Made by a program: the position numbers and the translations under genes
Assembly (NCBI RefSeq): GCF_041381155.1
Contig: NC_091143.1
Span: 26,687,695 to 26,751,694 of the forward strand
Source: Argopecten irradians
Lineage: Eukaryota > Mollusca > Bivalvia > Pectinida > Pectinidae
Reading direction: 5' to 3'
DNA length: 64,000 nucleotides
Shown: one piece after another, positions 54,611 through 64,000 of the stretch
Layout of the letters: every line of letters starts with the position of its first letter
How positions within the stretch are numbered: the first letter of the stretch is position 1
The notes under the pieces: model-generated
What the model was told of the DNA's origin: nothing
What the model saw: the letters and a program-made list of their open reading frames with translations, nothing else
Database searches by the model: none

Positions 54611-57600
54611 TATGCGGTGTGTTGTATGTTTGAAGTGTGTGGTGCATGTTTGAAGTGTGTGGTGCTTGTTTGAAGTGTGTGGTGTATGTTTGATAGTGTG
54701 TGGTGTATGTTTGTAGTGTGTGGTGTATGTTTGTAGTGTGTGGTGTATGTTTGTAGTGTGTGGTGTATGTTGTTGGTGTAGTGTGTGTGTGGTGTGTGTT
54801 TGTAGTGTGTGTAGTAGTGTGTGGTGTATGTTTGTAGTGTGTGGTGTATGTTTGAAGTGTGTGGTGTATGTTTGAAGTGTGTGGTGTATGTTTGAAGTGT
54901 GTGTGTGTATGTTGTGTATGTATGTTTGAAGTGTGTGTGTGTATGTTTGTAGTGTGTGGTGTATGTTTGTATGTTTGTAGTGTGTGTGTGTATGTTTGTT
55001 TGTAGTGTGTGGTGTATGTTTGTAGTGTGTGGTGTTGTTTGTGTGGTATATGTTTGTAGTGTGTGGTATATTGTTGTAGTGTGTGGTATATGTTTGTAGT
55101 GTGTGTACGTTTGAAGTGTGTGGTGTATGTTTGTAGTGTGTGTGTATATGTTTGATGTGTGTGTGTGTGTGTTTGTTGTGTGTGGTGTATGTTTGTAGTG
55201 TGTGGTGTCTGTTTGTAGTGTGTGGTGTATGTTTGTAGTGTGTGGTGTATGTTTTTGAAGTGTGTGGTGTGTTTGTAGTGTGGTGCTTGTGTATGAGTGG
55301 TGTGTGGTGTATGTTTTGTGTATGTGTGGTGTCTATTTGTAGTGTGTGGTGTGTGTAGTGTGTGGTGTATGTTTGTAGTGTGTGGTGTATGTTTGTAGTG
55401 TGTGGTGTATGTTTGTGTGTGGTGTGTTGGTAGCTTGTGTTTGAAGTGTGTGGTACTTGTGTTCCTGTGTGTGGTGTATGTTTGTAGGTGTAGTGTGTGT
55501 GTGTTGTAGTGTGTGGTGCTATGTTTGATAGTGTGTGGTGGTATGTTGTGTTGTGTGTGTTATTTTGGAGTGTGTGGTGTTTGTTTGTTGTGTGTGGTGT
55601 ATGTTGTGTAGGTGTGTGGTGTCTGTTTGTAGTGTGTGGTGTATGTTTGTATGTGTGTGGGTGTATGTTTGTAGTGTGTGGTATATGTTTGTAGTGGTTG
55701 GTTTTGTAGTGTGTGGTTGTTGTTTGTTGTGTGTGGTCCTGTTGTTGTAGTGTGTGGTGTTGTTTGTATGTGTGGTGTTTGTTTGTATGTGTGTGGTGGT
55801 ATGTTTGTATGTGTGGTGTGTGGTTGTGCTGTGTGTGGTATGTTTGTAGTGTGTGGTGTGTGTGTTTGTTAGTGTGTGGTGTATGTTGTGAAGTGTGTGG
55901 TGTATGTTGTAGGTGTGTGGTGTATGTTTGTAGTGTTGGTGTATGTTTGTAGTGTGTGGTGTATGTTTGTAGTGTGTGGTGTATGTTTGTAGTGTGTGGT
56001 GTATGTTTGTAGTGTGTGGTGTATGTTTGTAGTGTGTGGTGTATGTTTGTAGTGTGTGGTTGTTTGTAGTGTGTGGTATATGTTTGTAGTGTGTGGTGTA
56101 TGTTTGTAGTGTGTGGTGTATGTTTGTAGTGTGTGGTGTATGTTTGTAGTGTGTGGTGTATGTTTGTAGTGTGTGGTGTATATGTTTGTAGTGTGTGGTG
56201 TATGTTTGTAGTGTGTGGTGTATGTTTGTAGTGTGTGGTATATGTTTGTAGTGTGTGGTGTATGTTTGTAGTGTGTGGTGTATGTTTGTAGTGTGTGTGT
56301 ATGTTGTAGTGTGTGGTGTATGTTTGTAGTGTGTGGTGTATGTTTGTAGTGTGTGGTGTATGTTTGTAGTGTGTGGTGTATGTTTGTAGTGTGTGGTATA
56401 TGTTTGTAGTGTGTGGTGTATGTTTGTAGTGTGTGGTGTATGTTTGTAGTGTGTGGTAGTGTGTGTTGTATGTGTGTGTGGTGTCTGTTTTGTAGTGTGT
56501 GGTGTCTGTTTGTAGTGTGTGGTGTATGTTTGTAGTGTGTGGTGTCTGTTTTGTAGTGTGTGGTGTTTTGTTTGTTGTGTGTGGTTTATGTTTGTAGTGT
56601 GTGGGTATATGTTTGTTAGTGTGTGTGGTGTTATGTTTGTAGTGTGTGGTGTAATGTTTGTAGGTGTGTGGTATATGTGTTTGTAGTGTGCGGTGTATGT
56701 TTGGAAGTGTGTGGTGTATGTTTGAAGTGGTGTGGTGTATGTGTTGTAGTGTGTGGTGTATGTTTGTAGTGTGTGGTGTATGTTTGTTAGTGTGTGGTGT
56801 ATGTTTGTAGTGTGTGGTATATGTTTGTGTAGTGTGTGGTGTTGTTTGTAGTGTGTGGGTGTTGTTTGTTGTGTGTCTGTGAGTATGTATTTTGTAGTGT
56901 GTGGTTTATGTTGTTGTGTGGTGTCTGTGTTGAATGTGTGTGTTTGTAGTGTGTGGTGTATGTTTGTAGTGTGTGGTGTATGTTTGTAGTGTGTGGTGTA
57001 TGTTTGTAGTGTGTGGTGTATGTTTGTAGTGTGTGGTGTATGTTTGTAGTGTGTGTGTATGTTTGTAGTGTGTGTGGTGTATGTTTGTAGTGTGTGGTGT
57101 ATGTTTGTAGTGTGTGGTGTATGTTTGTAGTGTGTGGTGTATGTTTGTAGTGTGTGGTGTATGTTTGTAGTGTGTGGTGTATGTTTGTAGTGTGTGGTGT
57201 ATGTTTGTAGTGTGTGGTGTATGTTTGTAGTGTGTGGTGTATGTTTGTAGTGTGTGGTATATGTTTGTAGTGTGTGGTGTCTGTTTGTAGTGTGTGGTGT
57301 ATGTTTGTAGTGTGTGTATGTTTGTAGTGTGTGGTGTATGTTTGTAGTGTGTGGTATATGTTTGTAGTGTGTGGTGTATGTTTGTAGTGTGTGTGTATGT
57401 ATTGTTTGTATTGTAGTGTGTGGTGTATGTTTGTTGTGTGTGGTGTATGTTTGTAGTGTGTGGTGTATGTTGGTCGTGTGTGTGGTATTATGTTTGTAGT
57501 GTGTGGTATATGTTTGTAGTGTGTGGTGTTATATGTTATGTAGTGTGTGGTATATGTTTGTAGTGTGTGGTATATGTTTGTAGTGTGTGGTGTATGTTTG

Positions 57601-58943
57601 TAGTGTTGTGGTATTTGTTTTGTAGTGTGTGGTATATGTTTGTTGTGTGTGGTGTATGTTTGTAGTGTGTGGTGTATGTTTGTAGGTGTGTGGTGTCTGT
57701 GTTTGTAGTGTGTGGTATACTGTTTGTAGTGTGTGGTGTACGATGTTTGTAGTGTGTGGTATATGTTTGTAGTGTGTGGTATATGTTTGTAGTGTGTGTG
57801 TGGCTTGTTTTGTAGTGTGTGGTGTGTATGTTTGAAGTGTGTGGTGTATGTTTGTAGAGTGTGGTGTATTTGTTTGTAGTGTGGTGTTCTGTTGTAGTGT
57901 GTGGTGTATGTTGTGTGTGTGTATGTTGGTGTGTGGTATATGTTTGTAGTGTAGTGTGGTGTATGTTTGTAGTGTGTGGTGTATGTTTGTAGTGTGTGGT
58001 GTATGTTTGTAGTGTGTGGTGTCTGTTTGTAGTGTGTGGTGTCTGTTTGTAGTGTGTGGTGTCTGTTTGTAGTGTGTGTGTATATGTTTGTAGTGTGTGG
58101 TGTATGTTTGTAGTGTGTGGTGTATGTTTGTAGTGTGTGGTTTATGTTTGTAGTGTGTGTGGTGTTATGTTGTAGTGTGTGGTGTATGTTTGTAGTGTGT
58201 GGTGTCTGTTTGTAGTGTGTGTGTTTGTTTGTGTGTAGTGGTGTATGTTTGTAGTGTGTGGTGTATGTTTGTAGTGTGTGGTGTATGTTTGTAGTGTGTG
58301 GTGTATGTTTGTAGTGTGTGGTGTATGTTTGTGTGTGTGGTATATGTTTGTAGTGTGTGGTATATGTTTGTAGTGTGTGGTATATGTTTGTGTGTGTGGT
58401 GGTGTTGTGTGTGGTATATGTTTGTAGTGTGTGGTTATGTGTTGTTGTAGTGTGTGGTATATGTTTGTAGTGTGTGGTGTATGTTTGTTTGTAGTGTGTG
58501 GTATATGTTTGTGTAGTGTGTGGTGTATGTTTGTAGTGTGTGGTGTATGTTTGTAGTGTGTGGTGTATGTTTGTAGTGTGTGGTGTATGTTTGTAGTGTG
58601 TGGTGTATGTTTGTAAGTGTGTGGTATATGTTTGTAGTGTGTGGTGTATGTTTGTAGTGTGTGGTGTTTGTTTGAGTGTGTGGTATATGTTTGTAGTGTG
58701 TGGTATATGTTTGTAGTGTGTGGTGTATGTTTGTAGTGTGTGGTGTATGTTTGTAGTGTGTGGTGTATGTTTGTAGTGTGTGGTGTGTTTGTAGTGTGTG
58801 GTGTATGTTTGTAGTGTGTGGTGTATGTTTGTAGTGTGTGGTGTATGTTTGTAGTGTGTGGTGTTTGTTTGTAGTGTGTGGTGTATGTTTGTAGTGTGTG
58901 GTGTATGTTTGTAGTGTGTGGTGTATGTTTGTAGTGTGTGGCG
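54611..58943. repeat. 20-bp G/T-rich minisatellite, about 4.3 kb
   Basis: The consensus unit is TGTTTGTAGTGTGTGGTGTA, with roughly 200 copies. The + strand is almost free of C. Variants include GAAG for GTAG, GGTGTCTG and GGTATA. Homogeneous blocks (for example 55950-56440 and 56950-57250) alternate with indel-rich stretches (54780-55900 and 56450-56940). ORFs on both strands inside the array are artefacts of the repeat. It lies between the SLC22 gene and its pseudogene. Confidence 0.97.
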
Positions 58944-59089
58944 TAGTAGTTAAGTATAGTGTCCTATACTGGCTGAATATATATTCCATAGAATGTTTTT
59001 TTTTTTATTTTACTTTGAATTTTTGTGGGCCTTTTATTTCGAATTATTAATATACTGGCTTTATACCGTTTTTATCTTAATACAAATGG

Positions 59090-59262
59090 TAATTAATAGC
59101 ATCCCGAAAAAAATTTGTGACACTATGTCCGATATGGAATGAGGTACTGATTGCATATGCATCAAAAGCAAAATAAATGATCTTATATTATTTTTGAGTT
59201 AACAAGACACATAAATACACGATTAAACTCAATTTTTTGTTAAATTGATGGATATCGTTAAA
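59090..59262 (+). mobile_element. MITE copy 6, truncated
   Basis: The right half of the MITE family is recognisable: GCATCCCGAAAAAAATTTGTG, then CACTATGTCC, TACACGATTAAAC and GATGGATATCGTT. It lacks the left inverted end, and the right end is degraded. Confidence 0.7.
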
Positions 59263-60423
59263 CACTTTCCGTCTCCATCTGACAGCAATACTACTGCTTT
59301 CTGTAAAGCCTCGCTATATTCCATTATCACATATCAGTAGGCACTGCGACATTTTATAGTGTAAGTGTTGATAGAGTTATGTTGGTAGTCTGGGTGTGTA
59401 GAGAGTAATAAGGACAACTAGTATGCGAAAGAAGGAGATACTGGCCTAAATAATATCAAGGGATTATTTGGAAGCACAAATGATGATAATAGATAAATAT
59501 ATAGATAATATACTTTTTTCTTGATGAACAACAGTTATATTTCACCGAGTGGAGTGGACAGTTTGATATTTTTCACGAGTGAGATGGAATATAACTTTAA
59601 TTCACCAAGAAACAATTCATATTTATTACGTTTTTATGTCTCTGTCGTAAACTCGACGCAATTTCAAATCTGCCGCAATGCTTTTTACCCTTCACACTGT
59701 TGTTTTCCGCAAATGGATCGAAATTTGCGGAGGGAATTAACATAAACTAATTTTTAAATACAACTCGTTCTATGTTTCAACTAGTTAAAGGTTTAAAATT
59801 GAAGTAAATATCATTATTACACATGACCCATTATTTTTAAAGATGCCCGTAATAATATCGGTAATTATATTTTGTACAGCTGTCACAACATAGCCGAGTA
59901 CCCGAAGCGGAAGGCACAGTCTCTTTCCTGAATTGCAAATATCCAAGGATTTATAACACAAAAATCTGCTGAGTGTCAAAGTCAAGCTTTGTGTATCACG
60001 TTTAGGGTCAGGTAAATCGGTCATTCTCTCTGCTGATGGATCATTTAGAACATGCGCCTGTGACATGACATGCTGTGAGCTTCTAGACTGTTTTAGCTTA
60101 ATGTTACTGGATCATTGAATATCAGATTACCAGAGAATGTTCCAAGGTGAATAAATGATCGTTTGTGTTTTAGAAATTTGTCTCATTGTAGATAGATGTA
60201 TGTGATAAGAGAACGAGTTTCTGCATATGATTTTCACAACACATTTTGTAAAACGTATTCAAAGTCATGCTATGTCCTATTGTTTTAACGTTCATCATAA
60301 GTTGTTTCCATAAACATGTATATTGCTTAAATATATTTTGTATCATATGTAATACGTTATACGGTCCGCTTTATACTGATAAAATATAGATAAATAATAG
60401 TTATGGGACCTGTCATTTGGTTG

Positions 60424-60624
60424 TTTAGTCTTACGTCCTATTAACAGCCAGGGCCATTTAAAAGGTTTGATGGTGAAGGAAAACTATAGAAAAACACCGA
60501 CCGTCGGTACACGTGAGTACCTGGCAACTGCCCAACACGAAATTCGAACATGATCACGACCCAGATGTGGAGGGCTTTTGGTAATATGTCGGGATATCTT
60601 AACCACTCGGATTCCGCGGCTCCG
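60424..60624 (-). mobile_element. tRNA-derived SINE
   Basis: On the minus strand the element opens with GCGGAATCCGAGTGGTTAAG (complement of 60598-60617), an A-box segment of tRNA-Ser/Leu type. A B-box-like ATGTTCGAATTTC (complement of 60539-60551) follows, then a body with GGGCAGTTGCCAGGTACTC and GGTCGGTGTTTTTC. It ends in GGCCCTGGCTGTTAATAGGA. This closely resembles a dispersed SINE I recall from bivalve genomes, unverified here. Confidence 0.75.
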
Positions 60625-61401
60625 ATAATGTAGGTCATATCGATCTAGTTTGTTTAATCGTTCTCTATGTATAAGATATACATTACTTCAAATCATATAC
60701 AGTTCTGACAGTCGTTATATGTAAAGAACATTATACATTATACACACATTTTATTCTTTTTAAGTAAAATAAAATATGTGACATTATATGTGTGCGGTAG
60801 AGGGGATAATGGGCAGGGATGATAATCGATTACTTCATCCATGTTAAAAACAATGTCCAATATCATTTACTTATGGAAAAATAGCTGACATTAAATTAAC
60901 AATATTCAAGAGTACTGACCGTCAGCCTGTATCTTTAAAAACATATATAGGATCTAAATGGAACGGAAAATCAAAATACACTATACAAGCAAAATTATTT
61001 TTTTCCTCGGCTGTAGAAATTCCATTTCTTCATTTAGTTTTTCTCTTTGATGGATAGCTCAATGGTATGGTTGTAGGCATATCAAGAAAAAGTATGAAAC
61101 ACATGCGTATGTTATTTACACATATATGGAAGAGGTTATGATGAAGGGCTGAACGTTTCAAAGGAGAATAATATAGGTGTAAAATTTATATGAGTTTTGA
61201 TGCGTGAAATACGTAGATTTGTATGCACGTCAGAATACTGCTGTATGTAACAGAGAGGCGGAATAGAATACAAAGAAAAGACTACACTCGCTAAAACTTA
61301 TTCATAGACATACAAACTCGTAACAAACAATGCCGTGCATTTTTATTCACATCCGTTCACTATCTGTAGCGTATTTAGCACAGTGCACAGACTGTAAAAC
61401 G

Positions 61402-64000
61402 ATGAACACACCAATAGATACAGACGAACTTTGGATAGCTTTGGGGCAATAGGGAAGGTTTCAGTGCACCCAAATAGCTCTTGTGATGATAAGTATCATT
61501 CCTTTGGCGTCTCACCTTCACTCCACAGTTTTCATTGGTATAAAGTTTTCTTATTCGTTAACATTCACTCATATAAAACGGGAAATTCAGTGAGGCTAAT
61601 ACTGTTACACAAAGCAAATATGGCCTAAATGTATTGTTCTACATGATATACATTCCTTATGAAACATAGAACAAACACTTTTGAATATTATGATTTTTTT
61701 ATTGATACTGTTGAAATTTCAAATCGAATTGCAATATGATTAAGTAAGTACAATATGTATGCTGTACCCATACCCAAGTCGATGTCACGTCCATAAAACA
61801 ATTACAATACATAACCAGCGATGAGTTGATGAAATTAGTTTTTCAGACATGAGCATTCACCTACAATAAGGTGGATAAACTACTGTAAGAGCGATTTTAA
61901 TTGTTCAAGACAAAAGTTGCTTTACTCCAGGGTTCAGCAGACGTCTAACCACAATATTTAATGGCGGGTTTGAACATTTCAGACACATTTCACCACAAAA
62001 GGCATATCACAATGAAACCAACAAATCCAACTTCCATTAAGGTTTACGACCCTGTTTAAACTAGAGATTTTTGTATGACTATGTATATCACTTACTAGGT
62101 GCACTTGAGCAGATTATTGTGTGTTTTTTGTAAATTTGGGCAAAATACGCAAAAGATGTACACTTTTTCACTTCAAGTCCACATGGTTCAATGCATATTT
62201 ACATATTTCTGTCACTAGATAATCATGTCATTATATTACATGTGTTTATGGCATATAGTAGGAGCGCTGATTTGACCGGATTCGATTTTACAAAGGCAAA
62301 CACATCGAGTCCTTTTCGGTCCATTAATGATCTAGTACTGAGATCTGACATCTTGATTACTTTCTTTACCTGTTTCGCATTCGATATTGTGGTTGGTTTG
62401 TTGTGGGAAGCATATAGGTCAATGAACTGTAAATTATGCGTATTTTCCGGTTAATTAACATTTCCAACGAAATGAAATCATCGTGGCCTTCTGGAGCCCT
62501 GACGTAAACACTGTTTCCGCTTATGTCATACTTGAACTTGACCGATATTTGCATAGCAGCACACCCAGATAGGTTTGCTCCCCTGAATTCACAATTATTT
62601 TCTCTTTGTCTCCTGTCAAAAATACGTTTTGTCTAAATATTTCTATGCCAATGTTGAGTTTCATTTCATCACTGCGTTTTGCATATTGCATTTACATTTT
62701 CCATATGTAAATATTTACTTTGTAGCTTATTGACCACCTTTTCAGTGTAATGAAACCACAATAGGTGTAATGTTTGGTGAAGACATAAATCGTACATATA
62801 ACAACATCTCCTACAATTTTGTGTACAACGAGTGCACAATAGATGTGTACAAAGCTAACGCGACGCTCTTTAAGTCGACAGAATGTGTATCCGGATACTC
62901 GTATCCAGTTCCAAAAGATAGAACTCTAGATACTGAGGTTAGTGTGATTGATCAGTGGTCATTCAACATTTAAGTAATGTAATAGACTAATAAATACTGG
63001 CTTTGATTTTACTTGGGCAATTATCGGTGACCACGTAGCTCAATCGGTGAAGCATCTAGCTAGTGTTCGAAAGGTACTGAGTTAGAACCCAAGCCTGTCC
63101 GCTACATTTCATCCTCTTGTGGTACATCATATCCGTCTCCTTACGTACTTTCAGTGGGATCTTGTATGTGACAGACCAGAGCTAGCCGAACTGTCTCAGA
63201 CTTTAGTGATCCTAGGACAAGCATGTGGATCTGCTATATTTACATCTTCTGGCAGACAAATTCGGGAGAAAGAAAGTTCACATCTTCGGACATATTTCGT
63301 TATTCGCCACATCCTTCGTGATAGCGTGGTCTTCTAATTATACTGTGTTTGCGGTTTTAAGGTTCATATTGGGTGCCTTGCATCAGGTAATTTGCAGAAT
63401 TTAAAATACCTAATAAATAACATTTGACCGATTACAGTAGTCCAGAAAAACTGTCCAAAGATCTCTGCTAAATACCGTACCTTCAGCGGTAACATATATT
63501 ATAGCATATTTTCGATGTAAGATGATTTCTTTCTTTCTGAACAGGAATGCTGATTTCGGTATCACTGGATCTATTTCAAAGATAGGAGGAATGTTGGCTC
63601 CTTTTGCATGTCCACAGGTAATCCCGTTTTGTGTGTATATATATATAGACATGTGTTATATATTATAATGTAAATATTTTACAACAACTATTATACTACA
63701 TTTTTTTAGTAAATTAGAGATGATTAAAAAAAAACAATAAAAATTATAAATAATACCACCAGCCTGTTATTTTTCATACTTATATTGTCATTACACAGAT
63801 CCCTGCTCCCTTGTGTTTTTTTCTAATACACATTTTGACAGCTTTTAATTCCGCCTGATGTTTTTTCTCACCCACGTATCACACATTTTCAGAGTGAGTA
63901 TGTAAGGTGGGGTCCGGGAGCTATTTCGGCTGCGCTGTGTTTGATAGCCGTCTACCTTCAGAGATTCCTCCCAGAGACAAAGGGATACGAACTTCCTACA
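61402..64000 (+). pseudogene. SLC22-family pseudogene (runs off the window end)
   Basis: Tandem copy of the transporter at 47174-54057. Exon equivalents: 1 at 61402-61537 (136 bp, same as parent), 2 at 62726-62937 (212 versus 218 bp, two codons lost), 3 at 63155-63386 (232 versus 231 bp), 9 at 63545-63617 (73 bp, same) and 10 from 63893 to the end of the window. Breaks: TGG to TAG at 61450-61452 (parent Trp17), CGA to TGA at 62731-62733, and a +1 T in exon 3 near 63246 that shifts the frame to an early stop. Exons 4-8 are missing between 63387 and 63544, and exon 3 and exon 9 phases do not match. Splice sites and some intron similarity remain, so the origin is DNA duplication and not retroposition. 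Confidence 0.93.
63029..63100 (+). repeat. tRNA-like relic in pseudogene intron 2
   Basis: GTAGCTCAATCGGTGAAGCA (A-box-like, from 63035) and GAGTTAGAACCCAAG (B-box-like, 63079-63093) lie at tRNA spacing. The B box departs from GGTTCGAATCC and the stems do not pair, so it is a relic and not a tRNA gene. Confidence 0.55.

Larger units (their letters stand above)
58944..61293. other. Spacer between minisatellite and SLC22 pseudogene
   Basis: No gene recognised. Contains a truncated MITE (59090-59262) and a SINE (60424-60624). Reverse-strand ORFs at 59785-60066 and 60441-60638 have no family resemblance, and the second lies inside the SINE. Confidence 0.6.

Noticed and set aside
54611..58943. 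Telomere or yeast-like TG-repeat end
   Set aside because: The unit is a fixed 20-mer and not TTAGGG or irregular TG runs, and unique sequence with genes continues on both sides.
58435..58989. 184-residue His/Thr-rich reverse ORF and Cys/Val-rich forward ORFs at 55497-55952
   Set aside because: Products of the 20-bp repeat. With a 20-bp period all frames give the same 20-residue cycle, and indels break them randomly.
62191..62454. 87-residue ORF inside pseudogene intron 1
   Set aside because: Lies between two matched pseudogene exons, and nothing in it resembles the parent gene or a known family. Possibly inserted repeat DNA.
63029..63100. Functional tRNA gene in the pseudogene intron
   Set aside because: The B box is degenerate and stems fail. 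A decayed counterpart sits in the parent intron, so it is an old repeat.
61402..64000. Second working SLC22 transporter
   Set aside because: Two in-frame stops, a +1 frameshift, five missing exons and incompatible phases at the exon 3 to exon 9 junction.

Overview
The window looks like nuclear DNA of an invertebrate animal, most likely a mollusc and perhaps a bivalve. It is AT-rich and gene-poor. It has spliced genes with GT-AG introns of 0.2 to 4 kb, a nicotinic-type receptor, a short secreted fibrinogen-domain lectin and an SLC22 transporter, plus many short dispersed repeats. The mollusc assignment rests on gene content and repeat style judged from memory; no search was run.

Layout: 1-14450 has no convincing gene. 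It holds an exact block duplication (6204-6905), a 33-bp minisatellite (8083-8424) and one MITE copy. A six-exon nicotinic acetylcholine receptor alpha-type subunit runs from 14821 to 23364 (+). From 23365 to 37500 there is intergenic DNA with two MITE copies, a SINE fragment and several foldback hairpins. A five-exon fibrinogen-related protein gene lies at 37547-41277 (+). It has a compact TATA/initiator promoter, and a decayed tandem copy of its 3' end follows it. MITEs and small repeats fill 41700-47100. A ten-exon SLC22 (organic cation/anion transporter-like) gene spans 47174-54057 (+). It is followed by a minisatellite of about 4.3 kb with a 20-bp G/T-rich unit (54611-58943). At 61402 a second SLC22 copy begins and runs off the end of the window. 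That copy is a pseudogene: two nonsense codons, a +1 frameshift and loss of exons 4-8, with intron positions retained, so it arose by DNA duplication.

The three intact genes form no operon or evident pathway. They are a ligand-gated channel subunit, a putative carbohydrate-binding immune lectin and a membrane transporter. The coding models were assembled by hand: each exon junction has consensus splice sites and keeps the frame, and the predicted proteins are 495, 256 and 595 residues.

No wholly new enzyme system is visible. The most notable features are a small MITE family with 20-bp inverted ends (five full copies plus one fragment, all in the same orientation), a foldback family found just upstream of and inside the receptor gene, a 77-bp duplication that creates a decoy splice acceptor in the SLC22 gene, the SLC22 parent/pseudogene pair, and an upstream ORF that overlaps the receptor start codon as ATGA.
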